In this document: positions 20,526 to 32,759 of the stretch, piece by piece
How positions within the stretch are numbered: the first letter of the stretch is position 1
Layout of the letters: every line of letters begins with the position of its first letter
Source of the DNA: Diphasiastrum complanatum
Lineage: Eukaryota; Streptophyta; Lycopodiopsida; Lycopodiales; Lycopodiaceae
Assembly: GCA_029204225.1 (NCBI GenBank)
Contig: CM055092.1
Location: 99,399,460 to 99,463,459, forward strand
Reading direction: 5' to 3'
DNA length: 64,000 nt
Position numbers and translations under genes: made by a program
Notes under the pieces: generated by a model
Database searches by the model: none
Seen by the model: the letters and a program-made list of their open reading frames with translations, nothing else
What the model was told of the DNA's origin: nothing

Positions 20526-22130
20526 CGAAAACCTCCTGCAAGATAGAGATGAATCTAGCCCTAATGGGTTCTGTGCTCAAGGCTCAAGAACCAAAAACTT
20601 TTGATAAAGCAAAGGAGCACAAGGAGTGGCATGAAGCAATGGAAACAAAAATGGAAGCTATATCGAAGAATAGGACGTGGAACTTGGTTGAGCTACCTGA
20701 TGATAAGATGCCTATCACTTGCAAATGGATATACAAGATCAAATATGGAGCTGATGGGTAGCTCAACAAGTATAAAGCACGGTTGTTTGAGAGAGGATTT
20801 GAGCAGCAGAAAGGTATTGATTTTGAAAAAACCTTTGCACCCGTAGTTAAGATGGTAACTATACGTTCTATCATTGCTATTTTTGCTTTCTATGGTTGGA
20901 AAATCAAGCAAATGGATGTTAAATCTGTTTTTTTTAATGGAGTGCTAGATGAAGAGGTGTACTTAGTACAACCTCAAAGATTTGTTGAGCCAGGGAGAGA
21001 GCATCTCGTTTGTAAGCTCAACAATGCCATTTATGGATTGAAGCAAGCACCACGGACGTGATACTCTTGCATTGATGAACACTTCAAGCGAAGGGGAATG
21101 ATAAAGAGTGATGTTGATCCTAATCTTTACATTCTAAGGCAAGATTCAGATATAGTGTTTATTGTGTTGTACATGGATGATTTGATTATTACAGGAAGTA
21201 ATGAGAGCTTAATTGATGACATCAAATCAGATCTTTCCAAAGCTTTTGACATGAGCGATCTAGGATTGATGCACTATTGTCTTGGCATTGAAGTATGGCA
21301 AAATGAAAATGTGGTCTTTCTTACACAAAGCAAATATGCACAAGATTTGCTTTATAAGTTCAATATGCAGGATTGTAAGTGTTTGAGTACACCTATGGAC
21401 GTCAACATGAAGCTTACTGCATATGATGAATTTGAGAAAGTGGATGCTTATTTGTATAGACAGTTGGTGGGTAGTTTGATTTATTTGACACACACGCGAC
21501 CTGATATTTCTTATGCTATTGGTGTTGCTAGTCAATTTATGCAAGATCCTAGTCAAGCACACTGGAAGTCTGCTAAATGTATTCTCAGATACATTCGAGG
21601 GACACTGAATTTTGGTTTGAGGTATGATCAGCCTGAACCCCAATGTTGGTAGGTTATACAGATGCCGATTGGGCAGGTAATATTGATGACGGAAGATCTA
21701 CCAGTGGTCATACATTCAGTTATGGTACAACTGCAATTTCATGGACCAGCAAAAAGCATCGTACAATAGCCTTATCATCGACGAAAGCTGAATATCGAGC
21801 ACTCAACAATGCTTCACAAGAAGCGGTATGGTTACGAAGATTGCTTGTGGATTTAGGTCAACCACAGGTGGATGTGACTACTATATCTTGCGATAATCAA
21901 GTTGCATTTACCTTGCCAAAAATCCAGTTTTACATGCTCGAACCAAGCACATCGAAATACATTACCATTTTATTCGAGAGAAAATTCTTGATGGAGCCAT
22001 TGATCTTGTTTTTTGTAAATCTGAAGATCAAATGGCAGATATTTTTACTAAGTCATTAGGTAGATGTAAATTTGAGAAGTTTCGTACTCTATTACAGATA
22101 GAAAAATGTAATTTTATCATTGAGGGAGAG
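20526..22130 (+). pseudogene. Copia pol: reverse transcriptase and RNase H, 5'-truncated
   Basis: The relic starts abruptly in the RT N-terminal region (AKEHKEWHEAMETKMEAISK, NRTWNLVELP, CKWIYKIKY). RT follows (KTFAPVVKMVTIRSIIAIFA, QMDVKSVFFNGVL, YGLKQAPR) with the catalytic YMDD at about 21172. RNase H has TDADWAGNIDDGRSTSGHTF and ALSSTKAEYRAL. A TAG at 20758, a TGA at 21059 (Trp in relatives), a frame shift at 21643 and another near 21920 break it. The last 150 bp before the LTR still encode the copia C-terminus (DQMADIFTKSLG) in a shifted frame. Gag, protease and integrase are absent. Confidence 0.9.
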
Positions 22131-22390
22131 TGTTAGAAATCAATGATAAACTTCATTGTTACTGTTTACGATCATATTAATATTGACAGTTGTGACCAGC
22201 TGTCAATAGTCGTAGGCTAGTCTAGCAGTCTACTCGTAGGTTTTCTCTCTCTATCAGGGTTTAGGATTTATTTGTACATTTTACATTCTGTATGTGGTAG
22301 TGTGATAGAGTGACAGTGCGTGTTCTTCTTCCGCCTTCTTTTGGTGATTGCTTATGGTGAATGCTTGATGTTGCATATCTAATTCTTGAG
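22121..22390 (+). mobile_element. Polypurine tract and 3' LTR start of the copia relic
   Basis: TGAGGGAGAG (22121-22130) is followed at once by TGTTAGAAAT, the usual copia LTR opening. The LTR is replaced after about 260 bp by a different copia relic on the other strand. Confidence 0.65.
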
Positions 22391-23240
22391 AATTCTTAAC
22401 TTCTCCATGCTTATAAATAGAAGCTTCTAGCGTATAAATGCTACTATGTCTCATAATATTACATTTTTCTCTAATTTAGACTAGTCATGTGAGAACTAGT
22501 AGAAGCACCTACCTGTCCACCTTGAATCCCATGATCCATTAGATAACACATAATATTTAAAGATATCATAAGGGAACTCCCATCAACCTTATCAAATGTA
22601 AAGTTACCTTGGCTACCGACCTTTTATTAAAGTCATCTTCCTCTTAAAACATTCACTTGTAAAATGACCAAGCCTTTTCTTCTAAAAGAAACTCACCTTT
22701 GATTTCTTTTTGCTACTACTTGCTTATTGGATTTGAACCTCTGATTTTAACTCCTTGTTATCTTGCCCTTGGAACTTACATCTATAGTAAAAATTTCTCA
22801 TCATCTTCCTTGATGTTGGAAGATAATTTCTAATGTTGTGTTCATGTTGGCAAGTTGATTCTCCAAGGTAGTAAGTTCTTTTTGGATTGTAGTACTTTAA
22901 GAAAAGTATTCATGGCCTCTTCCAAATCCATCGGGGAGAATTTGAACAAGTTTTCCTTCCTTGACTGTAGCTCCAATGTCTTCAAGCTCTCCATTGGATG
23001 CCTGATCATCAAAGGCGTTGATCAACTCATTTTCAAATTGATAGCCTTCATTAACTTGATTCCTTAATGTCAACATCCTTGAGATATTATTGGCTTCATA
23101 TATCTCTTGAAATATGTCCCAAGTCTCCTTTGCTATATTGACTCTTTTGACCCCCTTGAGGAGCTCATTAAACACTTTCATCTTGATGATGTGTAGAGCA
23201 AGTTATGCCATCTTGTCAAACTTGGTTCATTTTTCTATTT
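22391..23240 (-). pseudogene. Antisense copia gag and protease relic (family E, copy 1)
   Basis: Minus-strand ORF 23181-22897 shows a copia gag (UBN2-type) pattern: ETWDIFQEIYEANNISRMLT and later ELEDIGATVKEGKLVQIL. Further on, the translation has protease-proximal pieces (DKVDGSSLMISL) with stops. About 570 bp (22392-22960) match 63308-63870 closely, so both are copies of one family. Not functional. Confidence 0.7.
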
Positions 23241-23439
23241 ATCGAGGCTAGTGCTCCACTTCAATCCAAGCATATCATAATGTCCATCAAAATTTGAAGA
23301 GACTAACAATGATTCCATCCTAATCTTCCAAATTGTCCAAATAGGACCGTTCATTATTGGTAAGGGACAACAATTCTTGATGGTCATTTTATTAAGTTTT
23401 TATGGCTGACACATACACCACCAGCTTTCTTGCTGACTA
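23241..23439. other. Short unassigned stretch
   Basis: AT-rich sequence between an antisense copia relic and a gypsy gag fragment. No coding or repeat signal that I can defend. Confidence 0.5.
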
Positions 23440-23640
23440 ATAACACAAGAGCCCCCAAAGGGGATTTGTTGGGTCAAATATGGCCCATGCAAGTAGTTCG
23501 GAGGTCACCTTTTCTCGAAATGCCAAGATACAATGGATCAACAAATCTTATCAGGTTTCTCCAGATCTACGAACAAGCATGCGAGATCTATGGCGAATAG
23601 ACTCCTGAGAAAAAAATAAAGTTGTTCCCAGAAGAAATAC
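23440..23640 (+). pseudogene. Gypsy gag fragment, family-B-like
   Basis: In one frame the stretch reads EMPRYNGSTNLIRFLQIYEQ followed by ACEIYGE, a stop and KIKLFPE. This aligns with the family-B gag start (LPKYNGLIDLVRFLQIYSES). It is a fragment of about 60 codons only. Confidence 0.6.
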
Positions 23641-23649
23641 CCTCAGCCA

Positions 23650-26600
23650 CACAGATTTGGCCCTTACCCTCTAACACTATGATTCAACCATAGCTTCAAA
23701 CAGTCGGCCCACTTCTTGAGGCAATGGGTTTTTTCCCGGCGCTTTTCCATTCTGGGATTAACATGGGCCTCACCCTTCACGCTTATGCCACATGGGACGC
23801 GTCGAAGTCGCGTTTCGACTTCTTGTACCAAGGTACCACCACGTACAAGGTTAGGATTAACGTGAACTCGATGGTCACCATTGGCATTATGTCCGGTGAC
23901 CGTCAGCCCATGTCCCATCGTCAGGCACAAAGCCTAATCAAACCTTTTGTCACCAAGACTGCACCAGAGATCCTTATCCAAACTAACAACGGTTACCTGA
24001 TAGAGGCTATCACAGAACCAATCAAATAGGTGGCTGCGCATCTGTTGAACAACTTTCTAGTTATTTCAACGTTTCGCAAGGACAGAATCCAGTCCACGTT
24101 GTTGAGTCAGATAGTGGAATCCTTTTTGGCATTCCCTGGCCCCATGGTTGTGCCATACGACTGGCATGCCTTCCTCATTCATGAACTAACCATTTCCATC
24201 AAACCTAACAACCGTGAGCATATCACAGCAAGTACCATGTTGTGTAATTTTGCCTGCGCACTTCTCGAGGTGAAAGTGTGTGGTTTTTGTCACTCAAGCC
24301 TTCTATCTTCCATCGTGCCGCACACTAACTTTTATATGCCATCTGCCGCATCCACATCATCCCAACCTGCAGTTACTGACACAATGGCCAGCAAAAGATT
24401 GCGTGGCACTGCCCCTTCCTCCTCATCTCCCACCTACCACCAGACGACGTACCACAGCCACATCAGTAACCACTCCATCAACCACCGCCACTTCTTCCGT
24501 ACAACCTCCTCCACTTGTCTCTGTTGTCACTACTCCTCTTTCTGTTCCATCCATGACTACTTCTATTTCCATTCCCGCTTCCTCTGTTGATACCACTTCT
24601 ATTTTTGTTCCATTATCCACTACCCCTATGTCAGACCATTTATGCTCCATCCTCACCATCCGTGCTCCACACCACACTTTAGTTCCTCTTTGTTCCTCCC
24701 ATTCTCTTGTTTGGAAAAACAGGCCCCACTCTCGTTCCACTGCTTTTTCTTTCACACCACTTGTTTTGCCACCAAAGGTTGCCAAGGGCAACCAACCGTT
24801 GCCTGATGATGCATTTGTTCAAACAATTTCCATACCATCGCCAGATCGGACAGATCCCACCGCCCCAGATGACAACAGGTCCCTTGAGAACCTGATTGAA
24901 AACAACAACAACGATGTTCCACAAGTCGTCGGGGCTGCTACCACACAAGCCCCTATCAGTGCCACGTACAAGTTATTCCACCGGACTTAATGACGACGTA
25001 CCAAACCTTGGGGACATACATCTTGGAGGTGGTAGCAGCTAAGGCTATTTTGGACAGCCGGATACTCCACCTGGCGGCAAGCAACACCTAGCTACGAGCG
25101 AAACTCACAAAGCTGTAGCAAGAGCTTATTGTAGCTCAACAACATGAACAAGAAGGGCATCGGGAGATCGCCAAGTTGCAGCAGAAGGAGGATGGCCTCA
25201 ACCTATATATTTAAAGCCTATCCAAAGCGCTGACAGAGGCCTCCATGAGGGTGTGGGAGCTTCAATCCGAAGCGTCCCAACGGCTGGTTCCCCTCTAGAT
25301 TCAACTACAAATTTATGAAGCAGTAAAAAAATCCGCCTGGGGGTGGAAGTGAAAATCTTACAAAGTGAAAAACTCGTCTGGCTAGCTCAACCTGCAGCAG
25401 ACTCAAGGCCGTCTCTCAAGTAGAGATGAATCTCTCCAGGCATCAGGTACAGGTATATAGCCAAATGTTAAACAGCTACCAGGCAGAGTTCGACAAGTAC
25501 TAGACAAGCGCAACTCAAGAGCTCGCCCAGGCCAAACAAGCCCTCAAGGCTTACGAATAGTATATGGAGAAGAAGACCCAACCCACCCCAGTGGTGATGC
25601 CACTGCCACCTATTTTTTATGTTGCATAGATAATCACGAGCCAGGACCAAGGCCAGCAAGCAGCAGGGGGGTTCAGTCAAGATCAAGGGTCCGAACGCCA
25701 AGACCAAGGACCAACTGATACGGGTGCTGAGACGCGAGACCAACGCCAAGACGTAGGATAGGCCTCATCATCAAGAGGTTCGCGCACCATATCTATCACC
25801 CAGGCCTTCCAAAGACCAAAGTCTGTGGAGGAGAAAACAAACAAATTACTATCTAAGTATCCCCACGAGTCATCCAGAGGCAGCTGGCAGATATCATTTT
25901 CAGCTCAGACAATAAATGCCAATGTGCTGCAAGCACTACCCGCCCTCCAACCACAACCATAGTGGCATCAATAGCTCTTTGAAAGAGACCCAATGGCCAT
26001 CAGGGCCTATGTGACAAGTCGGTGAACGCGCACTTATTGTCATGCACATGACAATCCAAATGGGAGGAATGCGGCACCCCTCTGGACAAGCTCACAATTC
26101 AAAATTTCAATTGGCCACGAATTCCATCAGAGCATAGTTGGGATACAGATGTAGATGCCCAAAGGGCTCTCACCATATTTGCCAATAAATATTTCAACTG
26201 TCCTGATCCAACAGTCCGCGCGACAGCCACTTATGCCCGGGACTTAGAACATTTAATGGGATTGAAACCAAATGGGACAATTTTCTTCCCCCCTTATTCT
26301 TTGATCCTAATAAGGCGCTCATCTCCGACAAAGTCGAAGATCAGCTGCCAGTAATTCAAGTCTATTACTGAGCTGCATTCCTTGGTGATCCTTGGATGCG
26401 CAGATTCCAAGCGTGGGTCGACCAAGACTCATTGGCAGGCGTCCAGAAGTCCCTTCAAACGCCCAAGGACTTGAAGAAATTGGACCGCATCAATTTCATG
26501 GAAGACGTCATGGGCTACCTGATCCACTGGAGACGGGCTAAGAAGACTCTTTACTGAACCGGCAGAGTGTCGAGGGATCAGCACTACTTCAGGCTGTGGA

Positions 26601-26650
26601 ACCTGGTGGGGGATAAAATCGACCAATAAAATGTGTTGCAAGGGCAGGGC
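23650..26650 (+). pseudogene. Decayed coding stretch of unknown origin
   Basis: Plus-strand pieces at 23724-24029 (LHAYATWDASKSRFDFLYQG) and 24030-24300 (FPGPMVVPYDWHAFLIHELT) join in one frame across a single stop. A Pro/Ser/Thr-rich tract follows (24340-24990), then Ala/Gln/Glu-rich coiled-coil-like pieces with stops (25000-25550), and finally 26280-26640 (WMRRFQAWVDQDSLAGVQKS, KLDRINFMEDVMGYLIHWRR). Elevated GC and many near-open frames mark former coding DNA. It is probably an extra ORF of a large gypsy element, since it follows a gag fragment, but I recognise no domain. Confidence 0.4.
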
Positions 26651-27379
26651 ATCCTACGCATATAAGCCCATTGCTCAATGAGCACGCAAGCTTATGTTGT
26701 AAATAAAATAAAATTGACTTGGGCCTTTGTAATTAAAATAAAACTTGAGGCCCGAAGTCAATTTCAAACTTAGAGTTTACTTTTTTCAGAGTTGCGTCCA
26801 ATTTCGGACTCACATGAATCTTGTGATTTCCAATGTACTTTTTGTGGACCCTTGGATCAAGTTGGGTCCAAGATGAATGGATAGGATCAATGTAAATATT
26901 AGCCAATAGGATTGTGGGACAAGGACCTTTCCCATTTTATAAAAAGACACCATTTGTACTCTATTTTCATGCTTAATGAGGAGGAAGAAACTCTACCACT
27001 TTTTGGAGAGAAGCATCCTCATTTGCTATTCACTACTTGCTAATGCTTTTGATTGTGTTTTCTATTTCTATCTATTTTCATGCTATTGGTTGTCTTAGTT
27101 AATGTTTCTCCAATAGCAAGCATAAGGAGCATTTGAGCTAACCTCCATTCTCACCCTCTATCTCTCTCTTTCTCTCTTCTCTTCTCTCAATCTCTTCTAA
27201 TCTTCCCTTTTCTTTCACCTACAATCATGATGAAGGTAGTTTAGGGGAGTAGAGTTAGTGGAAGTAGTGTTAGTGGTGGTAGAGTTAGATAAAAAGTAGG
27301 AAACTAACTAAAAGTAGCATCTATGCATAGTTAGGTGCCTATCCAGTGAACTAACCCTTGTTGACAGGCGGGAGGGCTA
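26651..27379. other. Non-coding, possible LTR fragment
   Basis: No open frame. CCCATTTTATAAAAAGACACC near 26930 looks like a TATA region and would suit an LTR promoter, and polypyrimidine runs occur near 27160-27210. No partner copy is in the window, so the LTR reading is weak. Confidence 0.3.
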
Positions 27380-28508
27380 CTACTACATCGGATCGAAGAC
27401 CCTATATCGAAGTTTTTGATATCTTCCAAGTCAAGCAGCTCTATCTGACATGCATTAGGGATGGAGATAGAAATGTCATTTTGCATCAACTTGTTTGGTA
27501 ATCTCCGACAACGATGCCAAAAATTGGTATATGTCGCAATATACCAACACAAAATTGTTATATTTATGTAGTATTTAGATCGTTCCCCAAGGATATAGCT
27601 CTTAAAAGATGTTAAGTTGATATTTTATTGATTTATTTCGAATGAAATTGGTCCGAATGAGAAGCTGGTTGTCATCAGACATTTTGTAAGCAGCCAGTAC
27701 ACGTTTAGAAAAGGTGTGTAGAGAAATGAGTGCTAAACTACATTCTTCCATTATCAAACTGAATGTAAAGCGTTCTACAAATGAAATGTTATCAGAATAG
27801 CTCAAAGGAATTACACTCTGACTGATTAAGTTGTCAGCAAGGATCTATGATCTGTTCGATGCAGGTGCATACGAACAGGCAAAATGTTAAACCAATGTGT
27901 TCTAGGCAGAAGTCCTTAACAACTAAAGTCCAATTATAGTTTAATAACTCAAGTGATTTGCAAATATGTTAGAAACTTTTATCTTTGTTACTAACATGAA
28001 TATAGATCAATAACTCAGTTCCTCAGTCAGGGACTATCATCACAACATACATACTTTTTTATTAGCAATTGTGGAAAATTGCACCAAGAGTATGTTTACT
28101 CGAATGCCGAACACAAAGTATTCACTCATACGGGCAAAGCGATTTAGGATAGTTCTTTAAATCAACTGTACGAATACACAACAAATGACTATAATAACCT
28201 TCATCGCTCTATTCATTTCTCCAATAACTCTCACTCTCTCTTTTAATAATGTGAGAATGAAAAGTGTCTAGTTTTATAACCTACGGAGCAAACAAACACA
28301 CCTCTAGGAATTCTTGGTCCGTCGCTTTATTTACAAATTCTAATTATCATATAAGTTACAAGTACAAATAAATTGTACAATTGATGATTTATTGTGACGA
28401 TTCGAAATCAGTCGCTTCATATCCAAGTGTCGTTTCATTTCAGGAGGTCATGAATTCCTAAGTATAAATTGTCATTTTTGATTAAGTATACAAATATGTG
28501 ATATCACA
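27380..28508 (-). mobile_element. Old family-A LTR with primer site and gag start, truncated
   Basis: On the minus strand the order is LTR (about 28508-27536), a decayed primer site near 27503-27521 (GCATCGTTGTCGGAGA where arm 2 has GCGCCATTGCCGGGGA), and the gag start ATGTCAGATAGAGCT at 27451. The third gag codon block hits a TGA where arms 1 and 2 have CGA. Similarity to the young LTRs is clear in several boxes (ATACATACTTTT, CGAATACACAAC) but much reduced. The LTR opens with TGTGATAT. The element is cut off soon after the gag start. Confidence 0.7.
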
Positions 28509-30300
28509 CCTCAGGCCTTTCTCTTTGTCTTACGAAGCCTTTCAATGTTTTCATGAATCGTTCCAAGAAAAACATCCAACGACTATGGATAGTGCCTGAA
28601 TTAAAAAAATAAATCAATGTTAATGTGAGAACATGAGAATTACCACATATAACAATAGTCTAGCATGGACTAAGAATAGGTAATTGACGCAAGTATATGA
28701 TGTACCTGCAATGCCCACTGCAACTACCAAATGCACAATGAGATGCATTTTGAATGGTGAGAATGGATGTGGAAAAGTGCTTCTCGATCAAACACGCTGC
28801 CTCGATGGAGCTTTGTCTTGCCGCCTCAATGGATGCCAGCGGTATCTCTTTGGATAAAATGTATCTTCATAAGAAAGAGAAACAACAATGACATACGCAA
28901 AGTAAGATCATCATCTTGAATCACCCCAAGAAAAAATGATGTGAAACGCATGCACATTTACCGTACCTTCCCAAACCACTGATTTTGTAGATTGCACTCC
29001 TTAACTCCTCTATCAAAAACCCTCTCAACACCAAGGGAAGCACAAACTGCATGCACAAAAACAATTTGGTCATCGAGATACATATATGCGCAATGAGATC
29101 ATCATGAAATCACAAGACATGCTATAAAATGTGATTGACAATGTTGAGATGGATGAAATGTCAAAATACATGCCACACCAGCCTGTAAAAATTTATGTCA
29201 GTCATGAGACTTTAGTCCACTTAGCTTGTTGTCCCTTCTGAAAACACGCTTTAGGCATCGCATGTGTCATGTTGGAGTTTGAAAAGAGGCTATTGCCCTC
29301 TTTACAATCATCTCTCCTTGAGAAGATCCATGGGGCCCTTGGTAGGACAATGAAAGTCCCCACCATAGTGTGGCCATAAATTAGCCATCTTTGCCACTTC
29401 TTTTAAATCATCTCGTATGTCTTTTGTATCTTTGGACCTGGTCAAGTGCTCCCAAATCATGCTCCCGACATTCTTGAATATGTGCATCGAATCCAAGAGA
29501 TGGTTTATCAACAATTCCCCCCAATATGGGAGTGGCTTCTTGTCGAGACGCCGCCATGGTGTTATTTGGGAGCAACATTTTCTTGAGCAAACAGTGACAA
29601 AATATATGTTTATATAATTAGTTATATATAGTTTCTCACATCGCATGAATCAAAATAAAATGAGATTAGAGAAATTTGTATATAACACACATGAAGCTAA
29701 CAAGCTTACCCAAACAACTTCGTGATGCTCGTATCTGACCACCCGTACTTAGTTTGCAAGTTCAAAAGTAGCAAACAAGCTTGCAACTTTGACATTTGTG
29801 CACCCTCGTACAAAGGAATAGATGCCAAGCCATGCATCATCTCTTCTTCCCTTGTCAATGTGGCCTCAGGTGGGTCTGTGAAGAATGCATCCTTGTGTGT
29901 TGTGTCTCCTTGGGACATATCTTGGTGCAAGTACACAGCTGGTGTATGCAAGGAAAGTGGTGGCTCTCGTGCGCTTGCATGTCTGAATCTTGCGGATTGC
30001 ATGGCAACATCGGGTTGAATTCTTTCATAGTCATGTGAGTGTGAGTCATCGTCCTACACAATACAAGTGAAACAAACAATCAAGAATAATAGAATATTCC
30101 TCCAATCAGAAAGGGCGCCAAACAACATACATGGAAAAGAAGCATGCAGTGACGTCTTTAGCAATGCAAAGAGCTTTGCAAAGTAGAACTGACCGTCCGC
30201 ACAAATAATGACTCTCTCTCAATTTGACCATACGTGTGAACATGTGATATACTGGTATGTCGCTCTCGTCGCAGTGCATACTTACATCATGCACATGGAC
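28509..30300 (-). pseudogene. CACTA (En/Spm) Tnp2-type transposase relic, minus strand
   Basis: From right to left come an N-terminal piece at 30002-29706 (ACLLLLNLQTKYGWSDTSIT) and the Transposase_21 core at 29530-29310 (LPYWGELLINHLLDSMHIFK, then NVGSMIWEHL). Shifted pieces near 28850-28700 (HLIVHLVVAVGIAG) and a DUF4218 piece (ERFMKTLKGFVRQRERPE) follow, ending at 28509 where the old family-A LTR begins. The order matches the plus-strand relic at 36.6-38.9 kb. The protein would cut and join CACTA ends in the nucleus. Frameshifts, stops and loss of the C-terminus make it inactive. Some gaps between pieces may be introns. Confidence 0.75.
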
Positions 30301-30454
30301 ATGGTATTCTCTGGTGTAACCAGGCGTCTGATCCTATATGTGATGGTCTTGTCTCATCATCTGAAGATGAGGAACGTGAACTCGCCATTTGCATTGGTGC
30401 ACCTTGGGAGTTGACAATGGATGGAATACAAAATTAGGGAGCGAGGGATATGGA
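30301..30454. other. Short non-coding stretch upstream of the Tnp2 relic
   Basis: Possibly 5' part of the CACTA transposase region. Nothing firm is visible. Confidence 0.3.
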
Positions 30455-31925
30455 GAGAGAGAGAGATCATGAAAGAGAGAGAGAAAAATCATGAAAGAGT
30501 TAAAGGTAACCAACACTCCCAATTCTAGGAAGGTGTGTAGCCCTTGTTTTCTTCCAATAAAGATGTGATTCAAATGTTTTTTGTTGGACGATAAGTTCCA
30601 CGAGTAAGCCCAAACGCCGTAGAGAGGGAGCATGTGGTGACATTTTGGAATAGGATATAGCTATATAGTTCGGGAGTTTTGATTAGCACTCTACTATGTT
30701 CTTTCTTTGTTTTCTCCTCGTGTGTGTTTAGGTTCTAGGGTTTAGGGTGTGCGTGTGCATGTGTGATGCCATTCATTTACGTTTCGTGATTTGTTAGATC
30801 TTAATTCATTCATGTGTGTGTGTGCGTGTGTGGTTCCCGTATCATAGTCCGAGCTATTATAGGTATTGACTCAAAGCTAAGGGAAATACTAATTCATGCT
30901 ACCCTCATAATTTTTTACATAAATGTTTATCTATATCTTAGAAACAAATCTGTACTTTTATTTATAAATCTGTTGATAATGAGTACATTTATCAACTCGG
31001 GGTGGGAATCAGTTGAGGTCAGAACAAACCTCGAAATATCTGGGTCTGTTTAAGACAGTATACCATCTCTTATTCCGAGGTCCATTCTGACCTCTGCTCA
31101 TACATTTGCTACAGTTCATAAACAAATTATATGCTAGATTGTTACCAGCTCATATGCTAGATTAAATACCTCTGCTCATAAATTTTTACATAAATTTTCA
31201 TCTACTATCTTTTGTTGTAGATGCACGTTTTGTAGTGTAGGACTACATTCAATTTTATTTGTATTAGGTTTAATGAAAACATATCTACACATATTAGAAA
31301 AAAATCTGTACTTTTATTTATAAATTTGTTGATAATGGATACATCTATCAACTTGGGTGGGAATCAGTTGAGGTCGAAACAGACCTCGGAATATGTAGAT
31401 CTGTTTAAGACAATATACCATCTCTTATTTTGAGGTCCATTCCGACCTCTGCTCATACATTTGTTACAGTTCATAAATAGATTAATATATGCTAGATTGT
31501 TACCAGTGCATAAATGATAGATTGTATACCTCTGCTCATAAATTTTTACATAAATGTTTATCTCCTATCTTTTGTTGTAGATGCACTTTTTGTAGAGAGA
31601 GAGAGAGAGATCATGAAAGAGTTAAAGGTAACCAACACTCCCAATTATAGGAAGGTGTATAGCCCTTGTTTTCTTCCTTTAAAGGCATGGTTCAAATGTT
31701 TCTTGTTGGACGATAAGTTCCACAACAAAGCCCAAACACTGTAGGGAGGGAGAATGTGGTGACATTCTAGAATAGGATATAATTGTATGGTTCGAGAGTT
31801 TTGATTAGCACTCTACTATGTTCTTTCTTTTTTTGTTCTCATGTGTATTTAGGTTTTAGGGTTTAGAGTCCTGTATCATAGTCCGAGCTTTTATAGGTAT
31901 TGAGTCAAAGCTACGAGGGCAATAC
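30455..31925. repeat. Rearranged duplication block (units A-B-B'-A')
   Basis: Unit A (30455-30900: GAGA run, GGTAACCAACACTCCCAATT, GTTGGACGATAAGTTCCAC, telomere-like TAGGGTTTAGGG) recurs as A' at 31595-31920. Unit B (about 30926-31150: TCTGTACTTTTATTTATAAA, GGGAATCAGTTGAGGTC) recurs as B' at 31290-31505. All copies are in direct orientation and differ by a few percent to 10% by eye. There is no coding potential. It is probably the subterminal part of a CACTA element, because transposase genes lie on both sides. Confidence 0.75.
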
Positions 31926-32685
<760 letters not shown>

Positions 32686-32759
32686 CATGGTGATGTTATT
32701 TTTTTACTATGTTTGAGACTCCCCTTGGTTGTCTGCAGTATTTATCCCTTTTATTCCAT

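Noticed and set aside
24280..24990. Stand-alone Pro/Thr/Ser-rich secreted protein.
   Set aside because: The frame overlaps the more plausible preceding frame, has no signal peptide, and its composition follows from a C/T-rich, repeat-like tract.
30725..30760. Interstitial telomere repeat.
   Set aside because: Only one or two TTTAGGG-like units occur (also near 31855), inside a duplicated unit. Too few for a telomeric tract.
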